A stretch of DNA of 64,000 nucleotides, taken from NCBI RefSeq assembly GCF_000429125.1, contig NZ_AUBG01000015.1, positions 1 to 64,000 on the forward strand. Reading direction: 5' to 3'. Below, piece after piece: positions 24,827 to 35,600 of this stretch. Below the pieces are notes generated by a model, which saw only the letters and a program-made list of their open reading frames with translations, searched no databases and was not told the origin of the DNA. The position numbers and the translations under genes were made by a program. The stretch is from Aequorivita capsosiphonis DSM 23843. GTDB lineage: Bacteria > Bacteroidota > Bacteroidia > Flavobacteriales > Flavobacteriaceae. How positions within the stretch are numbered: position 1 is the first letter of the stretch; the number at the start of each line of letters is the position of its first letter.

Positions 24827-26914
24827 ATGCATTCCACATCAGAAATCCACCCGACCGATATAAAATCCCTTCTAAAAACCCATTTTGGTTATGATGATTT
24901 TCTTGCTAACCAGGAGGAGATAATCAATAACGTTTTAGACCAAAAAGACACTATTGCTATTATGCCAACAGGCGGTGGAAAATCATTGTGTTTTCAGTTG
25001 CCAGCTTTGGCTTTGGAAGGAACTGCGATTGTAATCTCGCCGTTAATTGCTTTGATGAAAGATCAAGTAGATGCTTTAAAAGCAGATGGAATCTCAGCTA
25101 CTTTTTTCAATAGTTCACAACCCTATGAAGAACAACAAGAGGTTTTGAAAAAATTAGAAAACGGAGATTTAGAGTTGCTCTATGTTGCGCCGGAAAGTCT
25201 CCCGCAGTTGAATTATATTCTGAATTCAATAAAAATCAGTCTTTTCGCAGTAGATGAGGCGCATTGTATTTCCAGTTGGGGCCACGATTTTAGACCGGCA
25301 TATACGCAACTGAAAAGTTTAAAAGAACAATTCCCAAGTGTTCCATTAATTGCCTTGACAGCAACAGCAGATCGTCCTACCCGTGAAGATATTGCAACCC
25401 AGCTCGCAATTCCAAACGCCAAAACTTTTATAGCTTCATTTGATCGACCAAACCTCTATTTAGATGTTCGCCCTGGTCAAAATCGCAATAAACAGATTTT
25501 AAATTTTCTTGCAAAACGTGGCAAACAAAGTGGTATCGTTTATTGTTTAAGCAGGAAAAGCACCGAAAAACTCGCGGCAACTCTTCGCGCCAAAGGTCAC
25601 GAAGCCGAAGCTTATCACGCCGGACTTACTTCGGAAGAAAGAAGTACCATACAGGATAATTTTTTAAATGACCGCACACCAATTATAGTTGCAACAATCG
25701 CTTTTGGAATGGGCATTGATAAAAGCAACGTACGTTGGGTGATTCATTATAATATGCCCAAAAATATTGAAGGTTATTATCAGGAAATTGGCCGTAGCGG
25801 AAGAGATGGCTTAGCTTCTCATACCGTACTTTTCTACAGTTTTGCAGATGTGATTATGCTTCGGAAATTTGCCGAAGGCACCGAAACCGAAGCCTATCAA
25901 TTAGCAAAGTTAGAAAGAATGCAGCAGTTTGCAGAAGCATTAAGCTGCCGAAGAAAAGCACTGCTCGGCTATTTTGGAGAGCACATCACCGAAGATTGCG
26001 GCAATTGCGATATCTGCAAAACGCCACCAAAATATTTTGATGGGACCCTTATCGCACAAAAAATCTGTTCCGCGGTAACTAGATTACACGAGCAAGAAGC
26101 CTTGGGAATGGTTTTAGATGTACTTCGGGGCGCACAAAACGCTCAAGTTTTTGAAAAAGGATATCAAAATATCAAAACTTTTGGGGCGGCAAAAGATATT
26201 TCGTGGCGCGATTTACAGCAATATGTTATTCAGCTTTTGAATCAAGGCGTTTTACAAATTCATTTTCATGAAAACGGAAGATTGTTACTCACACCTTTCG
26301 CTAAAAAAGTTTTATTTGAAGGACAAAAAGTAAGTTTAGCAAAAGTAATTCAGGAAACAGAAAAAGTAAAAACAGAAAGAACGCCAAGAAAGCGAGCAGA
26401 TCTTTTTGAAAAACTGAGAATGCTCCGTTCAAAATTAGCACAAGAGGCAAAAATGCCCGCATATATCGTTTTTAGTGATGCCGCTTTGGAAGATATGGAG
26501 CATAAAAAACCTAGAACCCGTGAAGAATTTGCAGAAGTTTCAGGAGTTGGAGAAGCAAAGCTCGAAAAATATGCTGACGAGTTCTTAAAAGTCATCAACC
26601 GCCATTTCGATAATTTGGACAGCAATTTACCAACTCATGAACGTACGTATAAAATGTTTGTAGAAGATAATCTTTTACCATCTGAGATAGCTACTAAACG
26701 CGGACTTTCAGAAGATTCAATTTATGGACATTTTATAAAAATACATCAATCCGGAGAGCCTTTTGATTTTTCAGAATTTATTACTTCGGAAGAAATTAAG
26801 AAGATGAAGGAAGCAAAAGATAAGCTTCAAAATCCCGAATCTTTAAAACCTTACTTTGAATATTTCGAGGAGAAAATTCCGTATTGGAAAATAAAAATGG
26901 GACTTTATTTGTAA
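24827..26914 (+). CDS. recQ: ATP-dependent DNA helicase RecQ
   Basis: A 695-aa 3'-5' helicase. Motif 0 FGYDDFLANQEEII, Walker A MPTGGGKSLCFQLP (about 45-58), DEAH box in FAVDEAHCISSWGHDFRPAY, motif III LTATAD, motif V/VI GIDKSNVRWVIHYNMPK and QEIGRSGRDG. The RQC region binds zinc through CRRKALLGYFGE and CGNCDIC, followed by a winged helix, an HRDC domain (EEFAEVSGVGEAKLEKYAD) and a C-terminal helix-turn-helix extension (LLPSEIATKRGLSEDSIYGH), as usual in Bacteroidota RecQ. It unwinds recombination intermediates. Transcribed after the repeat-rich GIY-YIG locus. Confidence 0.96.
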   Translation: MHSTSEIHPTDIKSLLKTHFGYDDFLANQEEIINNVLDQKDTIAIMPTGGGKSLCFQLPALALEGTAIVISPLIALMKDQVDALKADGISATFFNSSQPYEEQQEVLKKLENGDLELLYVAPESLPQLNYILNSIKISLFAVDEAHCISSWGHDFRPAYTQLKSLKEQFPSVPLIALTATADRPTREDIATQLAIPNAKTFIASFDRPNLYLDVRPGQNRNKQILNFLAKRGKQSGIVYCLSRKSTEKLAATLRAKGHEAEAYHAGLTSEERSTIQDNFLNDRTPIIVATIAFGMGIDKSNVRWVIHYNMPKNIEGYYQEIGRSGRDGLASHTVLFYSFADVIMLRKFAEGTETEAYQLAKLERMQQFAEALSCRRKALLGYFGEHITEDCGNCDICKTPPKYFDGTLIAQKICSAVTRLHEQEALGMVLDVLRGAQNAQVFEKGYQNIKTFGAAKDISWRDLQQYVIQLLNQGVLQIHFHENGRLLLTPFAKKVLFEGQKVSLAKVIQETEKVKTERTPRKRADLFEKLRMLRSKLAQEAKMPAYIVFSDAALEDMEHKKPRTREEFAEVSGVGEAKLEKYADEFLKVINRHFDNLDSNLPTHERTYKMFVEDNLLPSEIATKRGLSEDSIYGHFIKIHQSGEPFDFSEFITSEEIKKMKEAKDKLQNPESLKPYFEYFEEKIPYWKIKMGLYL

Positions 26915-26917
26915 TTT

Positions 26918-27187
26918 TTAAACTTGAGAATCGATTTTTATTTCAAGATTCTTAAACCGATTTAACCGTCCCGTATCACTCATATCAAAACAAGGACAGC
27001 GCTTGCAGCGTTTGTGTTCTCCTTTTTTCAGGTACTTTTCGCAACATTCAACCTTAAGGCCTTTCCCTTTGTCCTCCGAAGCCTTGGCGTAGGAGGATTT
27101 CTTCTCCTTGTCCTCCGTAGCCTTACGGCCTTCGTAGCCACTTCGGCGTAGTTGGCTAGCGTAGGAGGGTTCTTTTTTATTTCCCAT
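26918..27187 (-). CDS. Small Cys-rich protein with repeat-expanded N-terminus
   Basis: An 89-codon frame from the ATG at 27187. The conserved core is VECCEKYLKKGEHKRCKRCPCFD, a Cys/Lys-rich motif seen in short Bacteroidota proteins of unknown role and probably metal binding. The segment before it (EPSYASQLRRSGYEGRKATE, KSSYAKASEDKGKG) is encoded by two copies of a palindromic repeat and is unlikely to be ancestral. It lies 46 nt downstream of the deacetylase gene on the same strand and 3 nt from the convergent recQ stop. It is real but of unclear expression. Confidence 0.55.
   Translation of the reverse strand: MGNKKEPSYASQLRRSGYEGRKATEDKEKKSSYAKASEDKGKGLKVECCEKYLKKGEHKRCKRCPCFDMSDTGRLNRFKNLEIKIDSQV
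27070..27169 (-). repeat. Two tandem CCTACGCCGAAG-type palindromic repeats inside a gene
   Basis: Copy 1 (27070-27096) and copy 2 (27109-27169) both read, on the minus strand, TCCTACGC... to GGAGGACAA, with internal dyads such as CTACGGAGG and GGCTACGAAGGCC. In frame they encode SYAKASEDK and SYAS...YEGRKATEDK. This word pattern recurs throughout Bacteroidota genomes. Confidence 0.7.
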
Positions 27188-27233
27188 TACATTATTCAAT
27201 AAGAATTTTCGTTCACTGAGCGGAGTTTAAGTC

Positions 27234-28175
27234 TTAGAAATAAATTTCTTTCGCTAATCGAAACGTATTCGCGTGCGCCTCTATAATAATTTTTATATCT
27301 GGTGAATAGCCACCGCCCATGCTAACCTGAACAGGGATTTCTAAATCTTTACACAATTGCAATACATAGCGATCGCGTTCTTTGCAACCTTCCACAGAAC
27401 AATTCAGTCTTCCTAATTTATCTGTTTCTAAAATATCTACACCGCTTAAATAAAAAATGAAATCTGGATTCTGTTCATCAATAAGCTTTGGTAAAGTTTC
27501 TTTTAATTTCTGAAGATATACTTCATCGCCACTTCCATCAGGAACTGCCATATCTAAATCACTCTTTTCCTTTTTAAAAGGATAGTTCCCAGCTCCGTGC
27601 ATAGAAAATGTAAAAACAGCATCATCATTTTGGAAAATTTCTGCCGTCCCGTTTCCCTGATGCACATCTAAATCTACAATCAGAATTTTCTTGATAACAA
27701 AATTGCTAGCCTGCGAAGCAATCTCTCCACTTTCTCCATAATACTTCAATAAATAGCGTGCCGCAATGGCTTGGTCGTTCAACATACAGAAACCTTCCCC
27801 GTGATCGGTATATGCATGATGGGTTCCGCCTGCAATGTTCATTGATACTCCATATTTTAAAGCAAATTCACAGCAATCTAACGTTCCTTTTGAGATAATT
27901 CGCCCTCTTTGAATAAGCATTTCCGAAAGCGGAAAACCTATTTTTCGCGCTGCACGTGTATCGACGCTTAGGTTTATTAAACTATCAAGATATTCTTTGG
28001 TGTGAACCTCCAAAATATGTTCTTCGGAAAGTATATCAGGTTCAAAAAAATTTTCGGTATAACAAGTCCCTTCATATAATAATTGCTGTTGCAAAAGTTC
28101 ATACTTTTCCATTGGGAAACGGTGTCCTTCCGGTAAAGGATGTTTATAAATAGGATGATACGCGATTTTCAGCAT
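27234..28175 (-). CDS. Histone deacetylase-superfamily protein
   Basis: A 313-aa zinc-dependent deacetylase of the class II-like bacterial group. Active-site elements are GGTHHAYTDHGEGFCMLND (His pair), VDLDVHQGNGTA (zinc Asp and His), the downstream zinc Asp in YLSGVDILETDKLG, and GGGYS near the C-terminus. Bacterial members deacetylate small amines such as acetylpolyamines or acetoin-related targets; the substrate is not predictable. Length is normal and the start is at the first Met. The small Cys-rich gene follows. Confidence 0.9.
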   Translation of the reverse strand: MLKIAYHPIYKHPLPEGHRFPMEKYELLQQQLLYEGTCYTENFFEPDILSEEHILEVHTKEYLDSLINLSVDTRAARKIGFPLSEMLIQRGRIISKGTLDCCEFALKYGVSMNIAGGTHHAYTDHGEGFCMLNDQAIAARYLLKYYGESGEIASQASNFVIKKILIVDLDVHQGNGTAEIFQNDDAVFTFSMHGAGNYPFKKEKSDLDMAVPDGSGDEVYLQKLKETLPKLIDEQNPDFIFYLSGVDILETDKLGRLNCSVEGCKERDRYVLQLCKDLEIPVQVSMGGGYSPDIKIIIEAHANTFRLAKEIYF

Positions 28176-28512
28176 AAGAAGAAATTTTTGTCGAAACCTA
28201 ACAAATATCCTATTTTAAAAAGAAAGCAAGTCCAAATTTTGGATTCATTTTTTAAAGTTTTAACCTTGAATACTTTTGAAAAAACAGAATTATTCGTTTC
28301 ATTTGACGGCTTTTAATTATAGCAAATTACATTGGACAATCCTTTCGGTCTTTTAAAGTTGAAGTTAAATAAATGCACTCGCAAAAAACAGAAAAATCAT
28401 CTTTCTCTATTCCGAATAAAAGCAATATCTTTTCACCTTAAAGCTTGCAGATAAGGTCGATTTAGAAACCTACGAAACCATGTTTAATCAAAATGATTTC
28501 AACGAAATTGAA
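28176..28512. other. Intergenic region with a short decayed reading frame
   Basis: This 337-nt stretch lies between two minus-strand genes. Its right half contains a plus-strand coding remnant (28378-28524). The left half is AT-rich with no signal seen. Confidence 0.45.
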
Positions 28513-28524
28513 TTAACCTTTTAA
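28378..28524 (+). pseudogene. Possible gene remnant with an internal stop
   Basis: One frame reads LAKNRKIIFLYSE, TAA, then KQYLFTLKLADKVDLETYET and MFNQNDFNEIELTF before TAA at 28522. The composition looks protein-like, but no start codon exists, and the 3' end overlaps the transporter stop on the other strand. It could be the tail of a lost gene or chance. Confidence 0.3.
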
Positions 28525-29415
28525 AACTATTTCTGGGTTTTTAATCTCTTTTCCAATGATTGGAATTGTCTTAGTATAGAAGGTGACCCGTATTCCGAAT
28601 AAGAGAATTATTCCGCCCACAATCATTTGAAAAGTGACCTCCTCATTAATAAACACCCAAGCAAAGATGGTGGTTAAAACCGCTTGCCCCAATAAACTCA
28701 CCGAAACTCTAGTTGCACGCATATGCTTGGTAGCATAGCCCAAAAGTAACCAGGCTGCTAATTGGCAAACCAAACCCTGAATAAGTAAAGAAAGCCACCC
28801 CATTTCGCTAAAACTTGTAAAAGGTTCCTTCAGAAAGTAGCTTAGTATTCCAAGAAAAACCGCCGACGTAAACGTGCTTAAAGTGATAAAAGGAACCACT
28901 TCCACATCGTAAAGCACATATTTACTCACCAACATATATACGGCATAAAAAATACCAGAAAGAACGGCAAAAATAAAGGCTAGATCGAAATCTAAGTTTA
29001 CAAAAAAGTGATAACCAACTAGCGTTATCATCCCGAAAATTGCAATAATTGTTCCAATCCAAAAATTTCTCGTAGGCTTATTCCTTAAAAAGAAAAACGA
29101 TCCAATCCCTACCCATACTGGGGAAAGATTGGATAGAAGGGTGGCTTGTGTAGCCGAAGATTCTTGAATGGCAATATTCCAAACAGCCACATCTAGTGCG
29201 AATATTGACCCACAGACCATGGTGAGTATTAATAATTTTATTGAAGGAACCTTCAATTTTCCTGTTAGTAAAGCAAATGGAACCAACACAGCAGCCGCAA
29301 TTGCCATTCTATAAAATGCTGAAATTATTGGAGGTGACAACTTAAGTTTTACCAAAATTGGAAAAATAGAAATACAAATAATTCCAATGACAAGGGCTAT
29401 TCTGGGCTTTGTCAT
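28513..29415 (-). CDS. EamA-family (DMT) transporter
   Basis: A 300-aa inner-membrane protein with ten hydrophobic helices arranged as two EamA repeats, each ending in a conserved block (ATLLSNLSPVWVGIGSFFFL and VSLLGQAVLTTIFAWVFINE). The drug/metabolite superfamily exports amino acids, purines or other metabolites; the substrate is not inferable. Monocistronic. Confidence 0.87.
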   Translation of the reverse strand: MTKPRIALVIGIICISIFPILVKLKLSPPIISAFYRMAIAAAVLVPFALLTGKLKVPSIKLLILTMVCGSIFALDVAVWNIAIQESSATQATLLSNLSPVWVGIGSFFFLRNKPTRNFWIGTIIAIFGMITLVGYHFFVNLDFDLAFIFAVLSGIFYAVYMLVSKYVLYDVEVVPFITLSTFTSAVFLGILSYFLKEPFTSFSEMGWLSLLIQGLVCQLAAWLLLGYATKHMRATRVSVSLLGQAVLTTIFAWVFINEEVTFQMIVGGIILLFGIRVTFYTKTIPIIGKEIKNPEIVLKG

Positions 29416-29522
29416 AATCGTAAAATTGTAGAGATTAATAATAAAGCCGGCAAAAATAATTCATAAATATGGATAGCAACCTGCTTATAAGGGGAATAAA
29501 CAAAACATTAACACAGAAAAAC

Positions 29523-31661
29523 TTACTTATGAAGTTTTAGCTGAATTCGTTTTCTGTCCACATCCACATCGAGGACTTTTACGATGATTTGTTGATGCAA
29601 ATGTACGTGCTCACTTACGTCTGAAACAAATGAATCGGCAAGATTGGAAACGTGAATCAAGCCACTTTCTTTGATCCCAATATCTACAAAACAGCCGAAA
29701 TTGGTGATGTTGTTTACAATTCCAGGAAGTAATTGACCTTCCTGCAAATCGGTGATGTTTTTTATGTCTTGATTAAAAGTAAAAACTTTTGCCTCTTCGC
29801 GAATGTCTAATCCCGGTTTTTCTAATTCTTTAATAATATCTTTTAAAGTGGGCATTCCTACTTTTTCGGTGACGTATTTTTCTAGCTCTATTTTCTGAAG
29901 AAGTGTTTTGTTTCCAAGTAACTCTGAAACTTTCACCCCTTTGTCTTTCGCTATTTTTGAAACAACTGAATAACTCTCTGGGTGTACAGATGAATCGTCC
30001 AACGGATTCTTTCCTTCTCTAATGCGAAGAAATCCAGCTGCTTGTTCAAAAGCCTTTGCACCTAAACGCGGTACGCTCATTATTTCCTTTCGTGAGGTAA
30101 AAGCGCCGTTCTCCTCACGATAATTAACCACATTTTCAGCAAGTTTTTGCCCTATTCCAGAAACATAACTCAATAACGGAACACTTGCTGTATTGATATT
30201 TACACCTACGGCATTCACACATAACTCCACTGAAGTATCCAAAGAACTCTTCAATTTAGCCTGATCCACATCGTGTTGATATTGACCCACACCAATGGAT
30301 TTAGCATCAATTTTCACCAATTCGGCCAACGGATCCTGCAAACGGCGCCCGATGGAAACCGAACCTCGCACCGTAACATCATAATTAGGGAATTCATCCC
30401 GTGCAATTTTTGAAGCAGAATAAATAGAAGCACCAGCCTCGCTCACTACAAAAACCTGTATTGGATTTTTAAAGTGAATTCGTTTGATAAATTGCTCCGT
30501 TTCTCTTGAAGCTGTTCCATTCCCTATCGCAATTGCCTCGATTTTATGTGCATCAGCTAGCGAACTTATCTTTTTCATCGCACCTTTTGTATCGTTTTTT
30601 GGAGCGTGCGGATAGATGGTTTCATTGTGTTGCAAACTGCCTTGGGCATCAAGACAAACCACTTTACATCCGGATCTAAAGCCAGGATCAATTGCCAAAA
30701 CTCGCTTTTCACCTAAAGGCGAACCGAGCAACAATTGTTTTAGATTTTTGGCGAAAACGTTTATTGCAGTTTCATCAGCTTTTTCTTTTGCTGCGGAAAG
30801 AGCTTCATTTGAAAGTGCTGGAAGTAAAAGGCGTTTGTAGCTATCTTCAATTGCAAGTTTTATTTGTTTTGAAGCCGCATCGTTTGACTTTATGATCCTA
30901 TCTTCGATTTTAAATAGTGCTTTCTCGTCGTCAATCTCTATTTTATTTCGAATAAATCCTTCGGAAGTAGCTCTGAGAATAGCCAATAACCGATGTGATG
31001 GAATTCTAGTTAAAGATTCATTCCAGTCAAAATAATCACGGAATTTCTGGGCTTTCTCATCATCAATATACTTCTTTACAACTTTAGACGAAATTGTAGC
31101 GAAACGCTCCAACTGGTTTCGAAGCATATTCCGAATGTCCGTACGTTCATTGATCCATTCTGCAATAATGTGGCGAGCGCCTTCCAAAGCTTCTTCTTCA
31201 GAATTTACTTCTCTCTTTGCATACTTCATTGCAAGTGTAGCAATATCAGAACTTCCAAGATTTCGGGATTGGCTCATTATTATTTTCGCCAAAGGTTCCA
31301 AACCATTTTCGCGCGCCGTGTCGGCTTTGGTTTTTCGTTTCTTTTTGTAGGGTAAATACAGATCTTCCAAAGCGATTAAATCTGTCGTTTCCTCAATTTT
31401 ATTTTGAAGTTCTGAAGTTAGAACTTCTTGTTCTTCCAAGGATTTTAGAATAGCGGACTTACGCTTTTCAAACGCCTCAAACTGCTCTTTAAACTTTACG
31501 ATATCGCCAATTTGAACCTCATCGAGATTTCCTGTCAGCTCTTTTCGGTAACGGGAAATGAAGGGAATGGTACAATCTTCGTTTAATAGTTTTATAGTAT
31601 TATGCACACTTTTAGTTGGAAGTTGTGTCTGGGAGACAATGTAGGTTTCTATACTTTTCAA
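29523..31661 (-). CDS. tex: Tex-family RNA-binding protein
   Basis: A 712-aa cytoplasmic protein with the Tex order: N-terminal helical domain (TIPFISRYRKELTGNLDEVQ), YqgF-like nuclease-fold domain (RVLAIDPGFRSGCKVVCLD, IAIGNGTASRETE), tandem HhH domain (YVSGIGQKLAENVVNYREENGAF), and C-terminal S1 domain (GQLLPGIVNNITNFGCFVDIG, VKVLDVDVDRKRIQL). It binds RNA and DNA and influences transcription in other bacteria. Length is normal. It stands alone. Confidence 0.95.
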   Translation of the reverse strand: MKSIETYIVSQTQLPTKSVHNTIKLLNEDCTIPFISRYRKELTGNLDEVQIGDIVKFKEQFEAFEKRKSAILKSLEEQEVLTSELQNKIEETTDLIALEDLYLPYKKKRKTKADTARENGLEPLAKIIMSQSRNLGSSDIATLAMKYAKREVNSEEEALEGARHIIAEWINERTDIRNMLRNQLERFATISSKVVKKYIDDEKAQKFRDYFDWNESLTRIPSHRLLAILRATSEGFIRNKIEIDDEKALFKIEDRIIKSNDAASKQIKLAIEDSYKRLLLPALSNEALSAAKEKADETAINVFAKNLKQLLLGSPLGEKRVLAIDPGFRSGCKVVCLDAQGSLQHNETIYPHAPKNDTKGAMKKISSLADAHKIEAIAIGNGTASRETEQFIKRIHFKNPIQVFVVSEAGASIYSASKIARDEFPNYDVTVRGSVSIGRRLQDPLAELVKIDAKSIGVGQYQHDVDQAKLKSSLDTSVELCVNAVGVNINTASVPLLSYVSGIGQKLAENVVNYREENGAFTSRKEIMSVPRLGAKAFEQAAGFLRIREGKNPLDDSSVHPESYSVVSKIAKDKGVKVSELLGNKTLLQKIELEKYVTEKVGMPTLKDIIKELEKPGLDIREEAKVFTFNQDIKNITDLQEGQLLPGIVNNITNFGCFVDIGIKESGLIHVSNLADSFVSDVSEHVHLHQQIIVKVLDVDVDRKRIQLKLHK

Positions 31662-31954
31662 AAGTCAAAGATTTTAGATAAATGCGGTGAAAAATTAATA
31701 GATTTATATCGGTTTGTCAGGGTTCCTATAAAAATTAACACGTTTTTTTATTGGATTTCGCACGTATTGTATCATTAAGAAATAGATAAGTATTTTAACC
31801 TTATTAATTTACACGTTTATCGATTCTTTCATACTTTTATAATATCCCTTTTTAGACATAAAAAGTTTTATTTTAAAAGGTACAATTTTAGATCTTATTT
31901 CAATAATATCCCCAATTATATTATTAAAATATAAACCAACTATATTCTAAGACT

Positions 31955-32665
31955 ATGGCCACCTCCATTCGCCCGAAACGTTTCGTAAATCTGTCTTTTG
32001 AAGTCATAGATCCAGAAATAGTTATATCTTATAAACTGGATTCTATTTTTGCTTTGGCAGAGAATATTCCTGCAATTGTTACCGTTCAGGATTTTAAAAC
32101 CTGGGCAAACATATATATAAATGAATACGGATGTAACTTTTTGGAACGAAGCAAATCTGAACTTTTGGAAATGGGTAAAAAATACTATTCCAAATTTTTT
32201 CCTTCCGAGGAGCGAGAGCAGATAAAATGGCAGCTACGGACCATCACAACAGATAAGTCAACTTCTTTCTTCCAACGCATACGCCCTAATGAATCCAGTG
32301 AATATGTTTGGTTTTTTACAACCTCGCAAATTTATGTTATCACCCAAAAAACAGAAAGATATTTGTTGAACATCTCCTTTTTGGTAAATAAATGCAGTTA
32401 TATGGGGCAAAAACTTGATAATTTGGTTGCAGAAAATTTATTTCTTCAAGAACATAATCAAGATTTAAATCATTTGAGTGATCGGGAAAAAGAAATCTTT
32501 GAGCTAATTGCACAAGGCCATAGCAGTTTACAAATTTCCAAACTATTATGCATTTCCATTCACACCGTCAACAATCATCGTAAAAACATAATTCAGAAAA
32601 TTGGAAAGAAAAATCTAAGTGCTTTTTTAAAAATCAATTCAATTTTTCCTTCCAATAATATTTAA
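31955..32665 (+). CDS. LuxR-type helix-turn-helix transcription regulator
   Basis: A 236-aa protein. The C-terminal 60 residues are a LuxR/GerE DNA-binding domain: LSDREKEIFELIAQGHSSLQ, ISKLLCISIHTVNNHRKNII, QKIGKKNL. The N-terminal 160 residues look like a PAS-like sensor (KYYSKFFPSEEREQIKWQLR, then strands FFTTSQIYVITQK and YLLNISFLVNK), with no receiver Asp signature. This arrangement is common in Flavobacteriaceae. It converges on the 1367-codon gene, with the two stop codons 1 nt apart, so a regulatory link to that operon is possible but unproven. Confidence 0.85.
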   Translation: MATSIRPKRFVNLSFEVIDPEIVISYKLDSIFALAENIPAIVTVQDFKTWANIYINEYGCNFLERSKSELLEMGKKYYSKFFPSEEREQIKWQLRTITTDKSTSFFQRIRPNESSEYVWFFTTSQIYVITQKTERYLLNISFLVNKCSYMGQKLDNLVAENLFLQEHNQDLNHLSDREKEIFELIAQGHSSLQISKLLCISIHTVNNHRKNIIQKIGKKNLSAFLKINSIFPSNNI

Positions 32666-32666
32666 T

Positions 32667-35600
32667 TTAACAATCCACACAGCAGGTTGCTGGAACTTCA
32701 GTAAGTGGAGAAGTTCGTAAAATCCTGTATTTCCCTAGATCTCTGCTAAGAGGTATACCGGTATCCTTAGGTACTTCACCGCTTCTTTTCAAAGCCCTCT
32801 CAATTTGTTGTTCTCCCATATAATCGCTTCCTTTTTTATCGACATCCATTATTATGCCCTGCGCGACTTCTTTTACGATATGATTGTCATACCATATGGA
32901 AGTAATATGTTCCCTGATATTGCGAATGTATCCAAAGACTTCTACACAGATAATACTTAATGGCGAATTTTCAGGTAGGCCATATGCCTCTAGTTTATGG
33001 ATTATTTCATTGTTGGTAAAGGTGATTGCACCCTGTTGCGTTCTTCCATTAAGTTTGTCTATAAAAATCCCAGTTGTGGGATCGACATCGGTTTTTAAAG
33101 GTTGTAATATTCCTTCGTGAATCAAAATATTTCTAATGGCTTTACCATCTGCCTGAGCAACTTGTGCATATAGCAAACACCAAATAGAAGTACGCGGTGG
33201 ACTCGCAGTTACGTTTTTTCCATTGCTAACGGCCAAAGCGTATGGCGCACTAACAGTGATAATATTTCCGATTCTGCTGATAGCACATAATAAAGTAGGT
33301 GATGGATGTTGAAGACCTGTCAATCTAAAGGAACGCCCAAATCTGCCTTGGGCGGTACTCCATAGCTGTTCGGTATGTCCAAATCTAAATTCATAGGTAT
33401 GGAATCCAAAAAGTTCGGGACTTTCGTGATGTAATCCTTCGGGTAATGGCAAAATATAGAAATGGCGGTCAGCTTCACTGGATTTTTGCATTCTTTTCAT
33501 CGCTTTTAAACCGGAATGGTCATGACCAGAATCTGGGGTGATAACACGAGTATATTCTGGATCCAGAACAAGTGGCACATCTTCTTCTACTTTGTACAAT
33601 TCGGGATGGTTGTTGCTAATCAATTGGTCAGGGGAATATGCCACTTGCCTAGCGAAAAGGGCATCACGATTATCATCGGGCAATTGATCAAATTCAAGCC
33701 ATAGAAATCTTTTTCGAGGTTCGGTTTTTGAGTATTTATCATCTTTAATATAAGGAGAAAGAGCAATTCCCGATCCTATTACTTTTGGAATTTGACTTGG
33801 TTTAATTGTAGTTGGCACCAATAGATTATTGGTTTCGAATGCATCATCTTTTAAAGTAATACCTGTTTTTAAAAGTGGTTTTATTCTATACTTCACGGCA
33901 ATGGTATCGGGACCTTCTCCGGTGGCGGGAAGCGTATCTACGGCGTCTATAAATATCAATCGCGTATACTCGCGATGAACTTTCTCGTCCTCCCCTTCCT
34001 GGATTGCCTGGAATGAGGCAATTCTTCGCATATCAACATCTCCAATTTGTTGGTATGGAATACTTTCTAGCATGGTTTCGCGATCAGTAGTCTCTGTAGG
34101 GTTGTTTTTCATGCTCTTTTTCCTTTCGATAGTAAAAGCCAATGTTTCCAATCCGTCCCAACTCCAATCTCTATTGATTTTTACTGAAGTTGCCACATAC
34201 CATTTATGGATCAATTCATTTTTATTGGCGAAGGTAATGCTACTCTTATCTGGACTTAAAGTATGACGTATTAAATTGCTACACCAAAATTGGATCCTTT
34301 CTCCTTTCTCTGCAGAAAGAGTCAGATTTTTTGGATCGTTATTACAGGCAACATCAATTTGTTGGGCGAGACGTTGAAGAATATTTGGCAAGCCGCCATC
34401 CTCAGGAAGAATATTTTTTATTGAAATTTCCCCTTGCTTTGGAATGATGGGATCCGGTTGTAAATATAATGCCTGAATCACCTTAGCGGCATTTAAATCG
34501 GTTAAGATGTTTTTTTCACTTTCGCTATTCCTGCGCATTTTAAGAATAGTGGGTTTGCCATATCTACTATCAACCGCGGCAACATCAGTATTTCCCCAAT
34601 AACTGTCATCTCCATCGCATACCGGTCTTAAGCTAAGGCGAATGTTTCTGCTCGTGGGTATTACAATTTTTCCGCTGGAATCTTGAATATCGCTGGCATA
34701 GGTTTCAAATGGCAAATCAAAATCTATTACGGGAAGATCTTGATAATTGAATTCAAGAGTTAATTCTTGATCATAGTCTTTTTTGAATTTTCGGCGCGTG
34801 GTGTAAAGCTTAATAAAATTGTCTCTTCCTGTGTCACTCCTAAGATTGTCCATTTTGAGCGTTTCTACTTCAACTTTTACTTCTACACTCACGACATCAG
34901 GATCGGCGATACCAACTATTACATTGGCCTCTCCTGATGAATCCACCTCGGCTAATTGAGCTTCTATTGATTCATGCAGTAAAGCAACGGGATCATCATA
35001 TTTTCCTGTATACACTACCGCCGGATATCCGATTAGTGGTCTTTTTAATTTTAAGTTGTTTCCATTAAAGCTCAGTTCATCGTTAAAGGGATCTATTGCA
35101 TCATCATTTACAATGCGCAAAGCATAGGGAGCCACGTATCGTTTAAAATGCATTTCCGCTTTATCACTTACTCCATTTTGACTTGGAGCTTGATCCACCG
35201 TCGGTCCGCCGCCCGTATTATCACTCAGACGAACACGGAATTTATAGGATTTTCCATAGCGCAAGTGATTTATTTGGGTGAGCGGTTTATACGTATCTGA
35301 AATTGTCACCTTTCGATCTTTTACGGGACTGTCTGGATCTTTAATATCTTCTTTTTGAATAGCGTGCTGGTTTAAATAGAGTTCCGAAGCTATTTTATCT
35401 GGAAGGACCATAGAATGGTCGTTCCAATTGGCAAAGTAAATGGGCAACCAATAGTTCTCTTCTTCTTCACCATACACTTTAACGGGATATACTTGAAATG
35501 GCAATTCACCTTCATAGGAACCAAGATTGATGGGAACATCACTTGAAGTGTCCAATAGCATAGTTCCATTGCTTTTTACTGCGGTAAGGCTTTCCCAATT

